DNA from: Siphonodentalium dalli
Taxonomy: Eukaryota; Mollusca; Scaphopoda; Gadilida; Siphonodentaliidae
DNA: 64,000 nt
Assembly (NCBI GenBank): GCA_032622095.1
Contig: CP136063.1
Span: forward strand, 27,034,987-27,098,986
Direction of reading: 5' to 3'
A model generated the notes under the pieces. That model was not told where the DNA came from. It worked only from the letters and a program-made list of their open reading frames with translations, and ran no database searches. The position numbers and the translations under genes are program-made. Shown piece by piece: positions 21,936-34,899 of the stretch (position 1 is the stretch's first letter; every line of letters starts with the position of its first letter).

Positions 21936-22729
21936 CCCTACCGGAGTGTTTCATATCACTTTATTATTCGTCAATGGACACAGAAACGAAACACAAAATT
22001 ATTAGATTCAATTATTCCGTCTTCGCTCCCGACATTAGCGCGCCTCTCTCTTTGTGATTCTGGCTTCGATCCGACAAAAGGGCGCCTAATTGCTAGCAGA
22101 GTTAAGATCCGTTCTTCGCTCCGGGGAGATGTCGGATATATATAGCGTGTTTTGAGATGTATGTTTAATGAGCAAAAAAGTCTGAGATAAGCATAACAAA
22201 TATAACTGTAGTTGTTGATTCTTATTGATACCATTGTAGAAGTTCAATCTTAATCCTTCTGAAAAGACTAGATGAAAGGGCATGCAGGTATAGTACAGAA
22301 TGATGTAATCCATTAATGGGGATGTTTATAGCCTATGTCTATATAAACATCCCACAATAATTAATGGCAAGTCAATTTATATACCATATGTAGTACATTT
22401 CTACATAATAAACACAGTAACTGTGCTTATATACGTATGTATACCATAATCTTCCTATTGTAAGATAATACATAATATATGTCATTATTGATAAACCGGG
22501 CGGTTGGCCGGCGAATGCATGTGTGTATAGTCGCACTTGGTGCCCATATATCAGTGGCCAGTGCATGTGCATATTTTACTTGATTGCCATGTATAAGTTT
22601 TATATAAATAACTTGAATAGAAATAACTTGAATTGAATTTTGTTTCATCCTCCTCGGGAAGAATTTGTGATTGTAAATCTATCCGCTAGCAGCCATGTCA
22701 TCACGACTTTCAACGACGCAATCAGACAC

Positions 22730-23747
22730 GAATTTGCGGATGTGTTATTTAAGCAATACAAACGGTATACGTCCATACGCTGGCAATATTGCACCGTAAA
22801 CTGCATAAATGCCAGAACGGATTATGTTCTGTCAGTTGTCAACAAATCATCGTCAGTAGTGATCATATACGATGGCGTTTTGTTGTTGTTTTTTGCGTGC
22901 ATATGTTCTACATTATGCATGTCACTATATGTTATATGTTATATATTTTCCTTGTACCATCTAAAAATGGCTTGAAACAAACAATCAATCGATAAAAAAT
23001 CGGAGGTATTGTGTTCCCGCCAAGAGTGCATAGTCCAGCCATTGTTCATACCTAAAGATCGAAAGAAATTAACGCGGTCATAATTATTACATATACTGCA
23101 ATTATAATACCATCACAACACAACCATCAGTGGGCTGCAGAACGAAAAATATGTATAAAAGTTGAAATATCAGACTTACAAATTATCTTTTAAATTTCAT
23201 TTATTGGTGATATAGCTTGTCACAAACCAAAAATCAACATTGTTGACATAATAATGTAAAGGACAATAACCGAAATTGAAATTCCCAACTACACCGTTTA
23301 CCGGTGACGCGCAGTTCTTTAATTACCGTGCACACGCCTACATAACCATAACTATACAGATATATGTACATAATACAATATTTTTATATTATAAATTCCA
23401 GTATTACGTTATTAGCACATCAACTTGAGGTTATGCCATTGATAAATTAGTTATTCTATTGACAATGGGGATTTAATTCATCTTGCGACTTTATCGTTTT
23501 AGGTGCATGGTCGAACAATAATACAATGTCATATAGCTTCGAACCGCGCGAGTAAGTCGGGTTTAATGATCCGAATTCGTCTTTTAAAAACCCAGGTGTA
23601 CGTAAGCCAATGTTTTCCTTGCCACTCCTCTGTCATTCAGCCTGTGTCAGGTCTGCTCATATTTCGTGCTGTTTGTGGACGTACGAGTTTCTGCCACGAA
23701 ACATCGGTAATTCTTTAAATCGTCTATTTCCATATAAACAATATAGG
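22730..23747 (+). repeat. 1,018 bp duplicated segment, copy 2
   Basis: Second copy of 19,994-21,011. The DNA on both sides differs from copy 1. A longer frame (22,640-22,975) enters this copy from unique upstream sequence, but its product is not recognisable. Confidence 0.95.
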
Positions 23748-25428
23748 AACAGGTTTATATTTCTATATCGCGTGCGGAGGGAAGATTCCAATGATGTTTG
23801 AACTGAACGATACTTTTGTGTTATAGATTCACAGTCATTGACTAGTCTGCAACTGAGACCTAGTACCCACCCCCGGTGTTTTGCATGGAAAACCACGGCT
23901 CAAACCTGAGACGAGAACATCAATTTCTCACTTCAGCTGTTTAGCGTTTCGCTGGCTTTACAGCCGACCATTATTTTATAACCTGCTGACACTGTTTGTT
24001 AGTACACGTATAACCATTGAATGGATTAAACCTGCATCAGGTTTCGTTTGATTATTTCTACGTGCGATTATTTATCGATCTGTGTGGTCGACAAGGATAA
24101 GTAGGAAGAATAGATAGTTTATAATTCACATTAGGTGCGATTGTCTTCGGTTCGATGTTTCTGAAATAGGAATTGAGGCCGTGTATATCTAATCATTCAG
24201 CCGCTAATTCCTCATGTGGAGATAAAGTAATGATGGATACTATATAATTTAAAATAATTAAATAACAAGCAAAATACTCAAGAAATAAATAAATAAAAAA
24301 GAAATGAAAAACATTGAATAAGTGCATGTGCCCTTTATATAATTATAAATCACGACTCTAACAAAGAAATTGTCCTCTCCTGAAACACCACATCGTCCAT
24401 TGTCTAACTCAGATTGTGCGCTCTATCTGTCTATGGTGTAATGATATATGTGACGAAATACGACTGATATTAGATAGTGTTTAAAGCCACATGGTGTTCA
24501 CTCCAAATACACACCTAATAATAATCGCCTTTGAATGTTTCCCGGTATCGAACTAGGTCTATAAATACTTGAACTATGGTCGAAATATAAAGAATTAACA
24601 GGCCGATTCAAGAAAAAATATACACAGACATGAGAGATACGATCTAGGGTAAAAACAGATAAATAACTAAAATTGAGATAAAGAATTATAATTAGCAAAC
24701 ATATTATATGTGTACTATCCCAAAATGTGTATATAGGAGATTAAGATAAACATTATGATTCTGCCAAATCCTTTTATAACCATCATTGCATTCCATTATC
24801 ATGTACGGTAAGTTTTGTACAATACTTTGGCTAAATTAAATATCTTTAAACTAAACAAAAACCATGTACACGGCATGAACCAGAACAAAGCGTTCCACAC
24901 TAGACTATTCCTGATATGTTAGTAAGAAAGAGCGTTGGTTTCTGTGCGAACATCTGAAAACAGATGGGAAATGGCTCTGACCGTGGGCAGTATTTTTTCA
25001 GAACAAATCATGTCAGTATAACAGTATTTCGTGTAATTTTCATCTGAATTTGCTACTTCCTATCAAATGACGAAACACAAAATTTAGATGCTCGAATGAG
25101 CCACTTCCGTTTCACAGACCCGGTCAAATACGTCGACAAATACTGTTATTAGTCTGTCATTGTTGATCAAGTATCAAACTAAGCGAAATGTTTACCTGTA
25201 AGCCAAGGACAATGTTACAGACCATTTCCCTATTCATCAGACGGTACTTGTGTTATTCAAAAAGCCATTGAAGCATATTACTGTTACCATACAGTTCACC
25301 AGAGGCAATTTAACGTGGATGTTACCAGCAGGCGAGTTTGTGATGCAAGCGCGGTAACTGTATTCAACAATCTAAAACTTTGGAGCATCTATCTCTTGGT
25401 CTGTGGCCAAACCATTTTCTTTCGCTGC
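23748..25428. other. Stretch without a recognisable gene
   Basis: AT-rich DNA; no homology to known proteins and no clear repeat structure seen on either strand. Confidence 0.4.
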
Positions 25429-25570
25429 GGGTGCAGGACATTTCGGCACATGGACGTTTCGGCACCTAGTTTTCAGAATTTTTCGGCACCTGGGGTTTCG
25501 GCAATAGTTATTTCGGACCAAGCGTTTGGATGTTTCGGAACGTCATCGAAGACGTTTCGGCACATGATTA
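25429..25570 (+). repeat. Left arm of a long-range inverted repeat with TTTCGGCAC subrepeats
   Basis: Begins GGGTGCAGGAC and holds five or more units of GA(C/T)GTTTCGGCACCTGG type. The reverse complement occurs at 42,224-42,361, ending at the same GGGTGCAGGAC. The two arms bracket the Polinton region. No matching flanking duplication is visible (left flank TTCGCTGC, right flank ATTTTATT). Confidence 0.85.
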
Positions 25571-27247
25571 CTATATTTAATATGATTAGTATGAAGTTGA
25601 GCATTTCGCAATGTTTTCTCGCATTGTGTTTTGAAAAATGCGGCTAATTTCACTACATTTGGCTTTTACATATGGCTCAAGATAATTTGTTCTTAGTACC
25701 CAGATTGTTTACAGAATAAACGATATAGGTAAAAAATTGATACATTTGTTATTGTAATAATGATTTGTAAGACTATAATCCGAATACTTGTGTTTGCCAC
25801 GTGTATACTATATCAATACAGTTGATATTTATAGCTGGTATAAAAGTTTAATCCAGCTGTGTATTTAACGGCCTGTTATATCATCAGATGTCAGAACATA
25901 GTGACCAAACTCGATTATACATACATGCATTGCGAGACACACGTTAACAGTCACTTTAAGCACGTTTGACCCGTCTTGATAAATCAATTAACGCGAACTG
26001 ACGGGCGTAATTATTAGTCATTAACGCCGAAGAACCATCAACGCATGACCGAATCGATCCACGGTGGAAATTTAGGAACACACCCTAGTCAAGTTGTCCT
26101 GCTAATGTGATATGGTGCTGATGGATAATGATTAACTGCTATGCGATGTTACGGCAAACTGATGCTGTTACGAAAAGATACCGTTAATAATACCAGCGCA
26201 GCCATTACTAGTTTAACAAAAAATAAAAAATAAATATATATACGTTATTGAATGTTTCATACATACACTGTTATTTATAAAAACCCTCGGCTTAACCAAA
26301 CACCGCGAAAATGACACTTAAAAGAACAAAAACAGTGCTTTTCGTAACGACGTCAGTTTGTCCTACCAACAGCATAACAATTCCACACAACCTACTAATG
26401 TCATAGCAGAATAGACGGATAGGACCAGTGGAACACAGTTACTAGCCGCGCAGTCACTGCATACCTGTTTCATGATATATGTTGAGTAATTGGACACAGA
26501 AAGTACATAATTATAGTTTATTATACAGACTTGACATGACTATGAAGGATTTATTTAATTTTGGCAGCATATTTTATTTCCCATGATAAGATAGTACAAA
26601 GGCGATGGCACACTATGCCAATATCTCATTTTAAATCACACATCGCATCGCATCAAAGGCAATTATTCAGATACAAGAAAGAGACCAAAATCATGCACTA
26701 TGTTACACCGCACTGAAGGTTGATGGTTAATACATATCAATTTTATATATGACAAAACACTCTTTATTGATAACTCTTTTTGTTGTGCTACCACTACTAG
26801 TAACAGAGATAATAAGATATACTGCAACTGATAAGAGAAGTCTGATTGCCTTATACATTGTTATATCGGACTGAAACCAATGTTGGTTATTTCGAAAAAA
26901 ATATCACAGAATGCTCTTTATTGTCTTTATCCGTGTGGTGAAACGCTCTAGATTTGGGTATATTTCTTGACATAGAAATTAAAGCGCAGAGTTACATTAG
27001 TAAACCATGATTGCATTGAATTGGATTATAGCCATATCAGACATGTGCATGTAGAGTGATGATCAAGTCGGAAGAATTTAAAAATTCTAAGGAATTCCAA
27101 TTCCAGTCACTTCCGTGTCTCTTCAAGTGTACCATGCATGTGCATATACATATCGTATTTTATAGCTGGTATATAACTAATCACGTACGTATTTGCCTTG
27201 TTGCATCCTCTGGTGTAAGTACGTATCCTCTGATGTAAGAAAGTAGT
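25571..27247. other. Stretch without a recognisable gene
   Basis: No coding region or clear repeat seen. It lies between the left inverted-repeat arm and the first Polinton remains. Confidence 0.4.
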
Positions 27248-27541
27248 GACCTACCTCGATGTAAACGTATACGTATACAACTAAGAGCTCATTCCATCAA
27301 TGTATCACATTATTATAATCAATAAATTTGAAAAATGATCAAGGAAATATGGGTTGATACAAACATCGGACTTGGCACTGAAAGGGTGAAAGTAGACCTA
27401 CCTCGATGTAAACGTATACGTATACAACTAAGAGCTCATTCCATCAATGTATCACATTATTATAATCAATAAATTTGAAAAATGATCAAGGAAATATGGG
27501 TTGATGCAAACATCGGACTTGACACTGAAAGGGTTAAAGCT
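27248..27541 (+). repeat. 147 bp tandem duplication (two copies)
   Basis: Copies at 27,248-27,394 and 27,395-27,541 begin GACCTACCTCGATGTAAACG and differ at only a few positions. The unit contains AACGTATACGTATAC, a short palindromic stretch. Confidence 0.9.
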
Positions 27542-27594
27542 ACATTTAGTTTCGATAATTCAATCAAACCGAACGCGCGGACGTAATTAGTAGA

Positions 27595-27720
27595 AGCAAC
27601 GGACGACGAACGAAGGTCCGAAGACCGCTCCGCTGATCGGCGCGATGATAATCAGCGATAGGCGCCGCGCGCCTTCGCTCGAGGCGCGGTGCACCTACTG
27701 AGAGGCGGTCCGCGCCTAGC
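27595..27720. other. GC-rich block with local inverted repeats
   Basis: A sharply GC-rich island in AT-rich DNA. GGCGCCGCGCGCC is followed within a few bases by GAGGCGCGGTGC, which can pair with it. No coding frame or RNA gene is recognised. Confidence 0.4.
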
Positions 27721-27761
27721 TGGCTACCATATATGCGAGTAGAGGATCTTACATGAGTTTC

Positions 27762-27871
27762 TATTTAATACGGAATTTATCAACCGAGTTCACTAAATTC
27801 TATTTGAGCCTCGGTAAACCTCGGCTCAAATCGAATTTAGTGAACTCGGTTGATAAATCACGTATAAAATA
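27762..27871. repeat. Foldback hairpin with arms of about 52 bp
   Basis: Arms 27,762-27,813 and 27,820-27,871 are near-perfect reverse complements around AATTTATCAACCGAGTTCAC, leaving a loop of only a few bases. It is followed at about 27,940-27,965 by the palindromic GATGTGACGTCATCG. Most likely a MITE. Confidence 0.85.
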
Positions 27872-28389
27872 GGACGAGTGTGAGATACTTTTTATCACAT
27901 GATCAAATAAACGCGAAGCAATGCGAAATATCCATCGAAAACAACGATGTGACGTCATCGCACGCGCTGATATTAAACGTGTCTCTTATCGATAATTATG
28001 AAACTGCTTTTATGGGCAAATTATGTGATAAATGGGGTTTTGTTATATGTAAAATGCGCGGACGTCGTTGGCGACGTCATTGTGTTTTTCTACCAATTTT
28101 CCCGAACGTCATTTCAAATGTGTTTCTTTTTTGGTGAATTAAGATCTTCATCGACATTGCCGAATACACTGTTTTTCAACAACATAACTTTTATTTTTGA
28201 ATTAAGAATCAACATATTTACAACTGATCATGAAATTATCATATGTACAATCAATAACTGGTAATGCAATGAACATAATTTACATTTGTTAACTCATTTC
28301 ATCATTAATTAACAATCAACATATTTACAAAATGATTATGATTTTTTAACATATTTAAACAATTGGTAATGAGTACATTTTATCAATAA

Positions 28390-28860
28390 TGAGATTCACA
28401 GTAAGTCTTACAAGTTTGTGAAATACATGTTTTGGGTAATGTTTCTGATTCTTTTCGTAAGGGCTCATAGTTTATATGAAACCAATCAAATACTTTTCTA
28501 TCATTTTTGAAGTAGTCACCATCAAAATTCATTTCAACTAATACTTTTATACCATATTAGCTTTTCAAGAAATGTAAAGCAAATATGCAGTAGATACCAC
28601 ACACGTTTGTACCGCGGTGTTGAAACCGCCCAACGTTTATTTTACATTCCATAGAATTTCGTTGAATAAATTATTTGATATATTTATCAATAACTGGTAT
28701 CCCAAACGAATCGAAATATGTTGCAATGTTTCCATTGAAGAAAATTGCAACCCAGTGTTCTCCTGGTTTTTCTGACGTATGTGTATTTACTATGTATGCT
28801 TTTACATGATGAGGTTTCTCGTGTGGTAACTGATCTTTTGCACACACCACACCATACAAT
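28390..28860 (-). pseudogene. Polinton cysteine protease region (adenain/Ulp1-like)
   Basis: The core block around 28,670-28,860 has HWVAIFFNGNIATYFDSFG, the histidine-centred motif and YFDSFG of adenovirus-type maturation proteases. In the family it trims capsid proteins. It lies next to the capsid genes, as usual in Polintons. Fossil. Confidence 0.7.
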
Positions 28861-28899
28861 GAACAGAGGTAGGATTATTTGTCTAGTATATGCTGAAGT

Positions 28900-29354
28900 T
28901 CGCTAGTGTTCATCTTCGTAGTATTTGTTTTACTTTTTCACACCACAAGTCAACAAAAACCGAATTAAATTGGTCACAGTTTGCACGAACAACTTCCTTT
29001 ATATCAAAGTTTGAACGCCTTAAATTTCTCTTGTGGTGTAAATGATTCTATTTCTGGATACCATTGTTCCATAACTCGGTAGATGTTCAATTTAAGTAGT
29101 GCTATATCAATGAACATATCTACCCATTGTATAGGTGGTGTCCAAAGACAAAGTAAATGTCGTGTCTGACTTGGATGATCTATTTTACATCCTTCACAAT
29201 TGAGTGTCACTTCTTTTGAAATTTGATTTTGTATTTCATGAACGAAACATTTCTCGAAAGTTTTTCGAACTTTGTCAAGGATAGAAACATATGGAATGAA
29301 ATCGAGTCCTCCAACTTCCACTTTCAATTTTTCCTCCAAATGCAATCCATCCAT
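28900..29354 (-). pseudogene. Polinton ORF of unknown role between protease and major capsid
   Basis: A readable stretch (MDGLHLEEKLKVEVGGLDFI, PSQTRHLLCLWTPPIQWVDM) sits between the protease and capsid regions. I do not recognise a domain. Its place suggests a virion or assembly protein. Fossil. Confidence 0.45.
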
Positions 29355-29369
29355 GTTTTTTATAATCTG

Positions 29370-30663
29370 ATATTATTTCTCGCAAACTGTTGATTTCAAT
29401 TTGATTATCGAACTCAGCATAGACTATCACGTTGATCACTGAAGCTAGAGCTGCAGAAAACTGAAGCTCTAACCTTATGTTACCGGTTTTTGTAGGATGC
29501 AAATGTCCTTCCTCTGCTCCTTGGTCAGGTGTGAGGTCGTAAACCAAGAAACAATAACCATTCATGTATTTTTCGAGATTCAAACCAAAGGATTTGTTTT
29601 GTCCAAACATACCCGAAGACCGATACAGTGATAAATAAGATCTTACGCATTGTTCTGATTCAAAATTTGTTTCAAATTGTCTGTTATGGATGGTATGTCC
29701 GTCCTGACTAATTTCAAGTTTTTTTCAGATTGAAGTGTTGGAAATGAAATGGGTTCGTTTCAATATCGCCATTCATATCTTTGTTTGATACCAAGCCTAT
29801 GAAAAGTCTCTTTGGCAATTGTCCTTGAAAAAGGTGATCTTCAATTTTTGATCTTAGCCCTGCACCAATAGTGAATGTTTTTACTTCAATTCTTCTAGTC
29901 GGTATTTTCATATTTTTCTGTATTATTGTTTGGTTCAAGTTATTTGCTACTACTGGCATTAGCGTAATTGTACGAACATTGGAAACTGCCGTTTCAAATA
30001 CTATTTTTCCGTTGGCCTGACCAAGTAAAGAGAAGTTTGTATTCGCTCTATTGAGACGAATTTTTATCTCAATTCCATTTGGTAAGTATTTCTCTTGTAG
30101 AAATATATCTGTGTGTAAACGACCACACAATTCTACCGTTTTACTTCCTGCTATGATTGCTTGGCGAGATTTCAATCCATCATTACCACCAGCTTTAGTG
30201 TTTTCGATGAACTGTTTAGCAGTGTCTGGATACCACATTTCTAGTGCGGCAAGTTGGTTTCCTTTACATTCACCAGAATAAGCCAAGAGATTTTCCATGT
30301 AGGCTCGATAAGGATATGTATCTCCGTTCACCGTTACAAGTTTGTTATTTAGGTAAATATCGATACTACTGAACATGCTATGGAAAAGTTGTTAATATGC
30401 GCAATTTCATCAGTACCATCAACCAAGTTTGTTCCATCTGCTTTTGTGATTTTGAATTTCAGGTACAAATATGATTGATTTACATCTGTCCATTTTTCAG
30501 TTTGAGGCAGAATAACAAATTCTACCGGTGCGGAATTATTCAAAGAGCTAATCGGGTGATGTTCTATCCATTGTGATTCCAACATCGTTGTCATTGTTGG
30601 TGGAACATCAGAGGCATCTAACTCGGACTTGCTGCATTCGCATGATCCATTTTGCATCATCAT
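29370..30663 (-). pseudogene. Polinton major capsid protein region (double jelly-roll)
   Basis: The N-terminal part shows VEFVILPQTEKWTDVNQSYL and the C-terminal part LELQFSAALASVINVIVYAE, both typical of Polinton hexon-like major capsid proteins. The combined span fits a protein of that size. It lies between the protease and penton regions. Fossil with several breaks. Confidence 0.8.
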
Positions 30664-30689
30664 GATTAATCAAATATATCGAGAGATCG

Positions 30690-31045
30690 TTTTGATTTCT
30701 TTACAGGCATTTTAATGGACTTACTTCTAACTCATTTGCCAGGAGAATGATTTTCCAAAGGTCGCGATGATCTATATATGCCATTTGGTGTTGATATTGT
30801 CTTTATTGTTTCCCTTCCAAACGATTTCAATGCTTCTTTACCTTGTTTCAAAAATACTTCTTTTGGATTTTAACCACGATGAATGATATCTTCGACTGCA
30901 GCAGGTCCATGCTTGAATACTTGTTGTTAAGCAATCTGACCAATAGGTTTTAGAAACGGTACTACTGTTCTCATTGCAGATTTGAATAGTGAACCAATTT
31001 CATTTCCATACTGTCTAGGTACGCCTCTATACACGGGGATCATCA
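30690..31045 (-). pseudogene. Small Polinton virion-type ORF
   Basis: Contains GVPRQYGNEIGSLFKSAMRT and GKEALKSFGRETIKT, the amphipathic, Ala/Lys/Gly-rich style of the small ORF beside penton in many Polintons. Exact role unknown. Fossil. Confidence 0.5.
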
Positions 31046-31060
31046 TAAATACAAATTACT

Positions 31061-31873
31061 TCAGCGTCGGAAATTCAACTTTACCATAGACTTTCCACCA
31101 ATAAACTGAATTGGTTTGCCAGTATCACCAGTTATATATACATTTATGGTATCAAAGCTAGACTTTGATACTGGTACATAATGTAACTTTTTGAATTCAT
31201 GCTTAATATGTTTACCATCATGTATTCTTTTACTCTCGAATGATGTCACTCGTAATATCGGTGCCTCAACATCACTAAGAATTGTATAATCAGAAATGTC
31301 AGAATAAACAAACAACTGATTTTGCTTCGCATTTAAATCAACTCCATATGGAAATGTTATCGAAGGAATAGCAAATGTAGCAGTCTCTGATTCTGTTCTG
31401 TAACCAAGTTTATCCAAAAGAGCTCTGGGGAGTACAAGACCTACTTTGGTGTAACTATTGGTTGAAATTTTAACTCGTTGTGCTTTGGAATATCCGAATT
31501 CGAATTCCAGTTCTGGAATCAATCTGCCTACTGTTCTATCAATTACACCTTGAATTGTATTTGTCAAATGTGATGCACCAGAATATGTTCCTTCTGGTAT
31601 TTTTAATTCTATACCATTTTCTGGTTTTGAAATTACTACTTCACTTATTGGTAACTTGTGCAGGTATTGTAAAATTCTTGGAACAGAAGTTTTTATTTTT
31701 ATTATGTAAGTATCGCCAATAATGTTGTATGTTTCTGATGGTACAATTAGTTCCCAAAGCTCTTTATCAATATGTATGGTTTTTGGTAACTTCACTGTGA
31801 AACACCATTGTGAGTTGGCTGGGTAAAGTGATATTGAACTATCACTCATGAGAGTTATGTAGAATGAATTCAT
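31061..31873 (-). pseudogene. Polinton minor capsid (penton) protein region, single jelly-roll
   Basis: A 270-residue stretch starting MNSFYITLMSDSSISLYPAN, with FTVKLPKTIHIDKELWEL near the start and TINVYITGDTGKPIQFIGGK then a LNFRR end. The ending D.TG.PI.F..GK..V.L.FRR is characteristic of Polinton pentons. Among the best preserved parts of the element. Fossil. Confidence 0.82.
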
Positions 31874-32127
31874 TTTTTCTCAGTATTTTTCAATAATTTC
31901 AGTCCAGGTGTTGGTAGAATATAACCTAGAGAACTACTTAGAAGAATAAGCCACAATTCTTTGTTTGCGCTCTGGATACTAATGTGTACAATAGATTTAA
32001 TTATTATGATATAAATAATAATTATCTGCGTGAAGTAGGTGACTTGGTTCTTAGCAACTTTTTCACCACAGAACTTAAATTGTGATGGTTCATCGAGAAT
32101 AATTGAATCTGAATGATTTTGCGACAT
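31870..32127 (-). pseudogene. Small Polinton membrane protein
   Basis: An 85-residue stretch with one strong membrane segment (YFTQIIIIYIIIIKSIVHIS) and ELWLILLSSSLGYILPTP, a pattern common to the small membrane protein beside penton in Polintons. Function unknown. Fossil. Confidence 0.65.
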
Positions 32128-32164
32128 GATATATTCTGTTTTATACTAAATTTGAAGCTGGGAT

Positions 32165-34860
32165 CCAACTGTCAAACGTGTTTGGATATCCAAGCCAATG
32201 AACTTTAACTTCTTTTACTGTTTTACCACCCACTCTTCTCGTACTTTTATCAATAAATGATTCTATTTCGCAGCTCCTGAAAACACGTTTTTTCCGGTGT
32301 TTTCTGATGCTTGCAAATTTTTTCCTTTTGCCCTTTTTTGACCTAATTACAAGCTGTTTAGCCTATATAATGATTGTTTTGATGTGTTATGATCTAAATA
32401 ACACATGTAGTGTACACACAAGAAACTAGGTACAGTTATCTGTGGTCAGGTTGGCCTCAGAATGTTTTGATTATTTGGTCCCTTCTAATACTAAGTAAAC
32501 CTTCGTGAAATTTTTAACTGCGCTGGCCCACCTGGGTTGGATAACCACTTGGCATGTAAATATATTATAATGAACTCTAAACACAAATAAACCACATAAA
32601 CTTCAGTAAGTAAAATAAAATATCACATTACCACTATCTGTGATATGAAACTGAAATTCATCTCTCCAAGTCTGATATGAAACTGAAATAATGTGTAATA
32701 TAACTGTAGAACATGCCTGTTCTCTAATCTATAAACATGTTTCTGGCACAAAGTTACTAATACTATAAAAGACAAAAGTGCTGCAGTGTTACATACCCAA
32801 TTATTAATGAACAGACATTCACATGGATCTCTATCAGTCTCAATAGCATTTTCTTAGTAAAACATGACTGTCTTTCACTTGTGAAATAATGAGATATTAT
32901 TTATTTATATGCGCTATTCTACAACCATTTAGCTATTGTTAATATAAAAATGATCCATCTAACCACGTACACTGCATATTGTAAAACAGGCAAGAAACAG
33001 TTTGATAAGTGTCTAGTCTGAAATACTTGGGCAATTTTGTACCAGAAAATGTAACCAAAGTTTCTTGTTAAACTCATTCATTTCTTAATCCAGATTAGAT
33101 AAAGATTTTGTAAATCACTTTACACAACGATAATTGAAACTTCACCTGAGTTTATATTAACTTAAATTATTCTTCAATCAGCTTTAACGTTTTTCAAATT
33201 CAATTTAGAAATGTCAGTTGAACGGCATCGATGATAAAATGAAAATGAATATATCTGATACATTTTGCATCGAAAGTCACGTACTGCTACATCTGCCTCC
33301 ATTAAATCCAATAAGATCGGAGTGGATCGTTCATAGGAAACTATATTAATACCACCAGTCAAAACACTTATAAGGACACACTTCCAATGGAAATATATAG
33401 GACATACACTTTATGAAATACAGCATAACAAAAAGAGCTGAACTGTCTCAGCACAAGCAATACACTCATATGAGATTTAAAACATTTATCTAGAAAACCT
33501 CATCTCAACCTGGGCAGCATATAATTTTCCGGTGTGTCAGGGTGTGTTGTGTGTTTGCAACTTCACTTTAACCAGCAACTTAAAAATATATATAAAGTAA
33601 ACACGAGTGCATTTCATGGATAAAAGCACATTACACAAAGTCCAGTGCAAAGTCTGGAATAAATAATTAGATAAAATATTTTTTAAGTTGTTTCACTGGT
33701 TGTGTCAGCTGGTTGTGTTGAGTTGTTCATGATAAATGTTTTTCTCATGAGTGTATTGCTTGTGCTCATAGTTATAATTTATTAGTATTGAGTTTAACTG
33801 GTGGCGAAAGTACACCAAAGTTGGATGATGCTTGAAAAAACAGAATGGTCAAATTACAAATGACTGATAATTATGATATATGTTCATTCTAATTTAACCA
33901 TTCTCTGTTTCTCAACATCAGCCACCTTCACTGGACATTCTTCACCCTGATGTTTTTGCCTATAATGGCTCTACAGCTTGATCAAATTTCATTCAAATGT
34001 GACTGGAAAGGGGGGGTCCCAAAACCATTATTGGAAAAAAATATTTTTTTTGCACAAATAGGGGGGTGGGGGTCCAAAGTGCTGCAAAAAAAAAATTCAG
34101 CGGTGTGTATGCAAATTTTTTCCTGCCCCCCCTGGTTCCATATAGATTTTTGGAAATTTCAGCTTCAGTTTTCAAAGTAACTTCCGATGGTTTCGATTTT
34201 ATGCTACGGTGATAACTATTGTTGTAAGAATCTACTAGGGGCTGTAAAACATCAATATATCTTGAAGTTTTATTGTGTGTGAAATACTTCCACATACGAG
34301 TTTTTAAAGTTCTTTGAAATCGCTCAAAAATACTTGCTTTAGTCTCTGGATTCTCAGTTGTGAAGAAATGAATGCTTTCTGATCGCAGAAATTTCAAAAA
34401 CTTTTCATTTTTGAATTCAGAACCTTTATCAGCTTGAAACGATTTTGGTTCACGTTTTGAAGATTTCAAAATTTTCCTGAATGATTCGATCAAAGTTTGT
34501 CCAGATTTATCGTGGATTGGCAGTACCCACGCAAATAAAAAAACGTCTATCACACACAACATATATCTGTTATTATCATTATGTTTTTTTCAAATGCTGA
34601 AGATCAGCTAAATCTGCGTGCCATTGAATATCAATTCCAGCTACAACAGTCTTTCCACGTTGGAATATTCTAATTACTGGTTTGTGTAAAGTATATGTCG
34701 ACTGGCCTTGCAACCATTTCTTCACATCTATGAGTTTTATTTTTTTATTTAGCTTTTTCGCTCATCAAAAAGCTCCTTTACACCCCCATAACTTGCAACT
34801 TTCTTTTGATTATAGTAAAGTTTAGATAACTGTTCATCTAGTATGGATCCCATTGTGTTT
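32165..34860 (-). pseudogene. Polinton integrase region with C-terminal chromodomain, split by an insertion
   Basis: N-terminal part near 34,700-34,860 (KLYYNQKKVASYGGVKELF, WLQGQSTYTLHKP); core from about 34,640 to 34,130 (GIDIQWHADLADL, MLCVIDVFLFAWVLP, ADKGSEFKNEKFLKFL, YNNSYHRSIKSKPSEV). The chromodomain (VKVHWLGYPNTFDSWIPASN) is at about 32,165-32,345. The 1.7 kb between core and chromodomain (about 32,350-34,125) has no integrase-like sequence and is best read as another element inserted there. Fossil. Confidence 0.82.
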
Positions 34861-34899
34861 TTCTGTTTTTAATACCCGTTGGTGTCGACCTATCTGCTA

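Noticed and set aside
20006-22975. Frames inside the 1,018 bp duplication as a duplicated gene
   Set aside because: The frames are short, match nothing known, and identity is equally high in the non-coding parts, so there is no sign of coding constraint.
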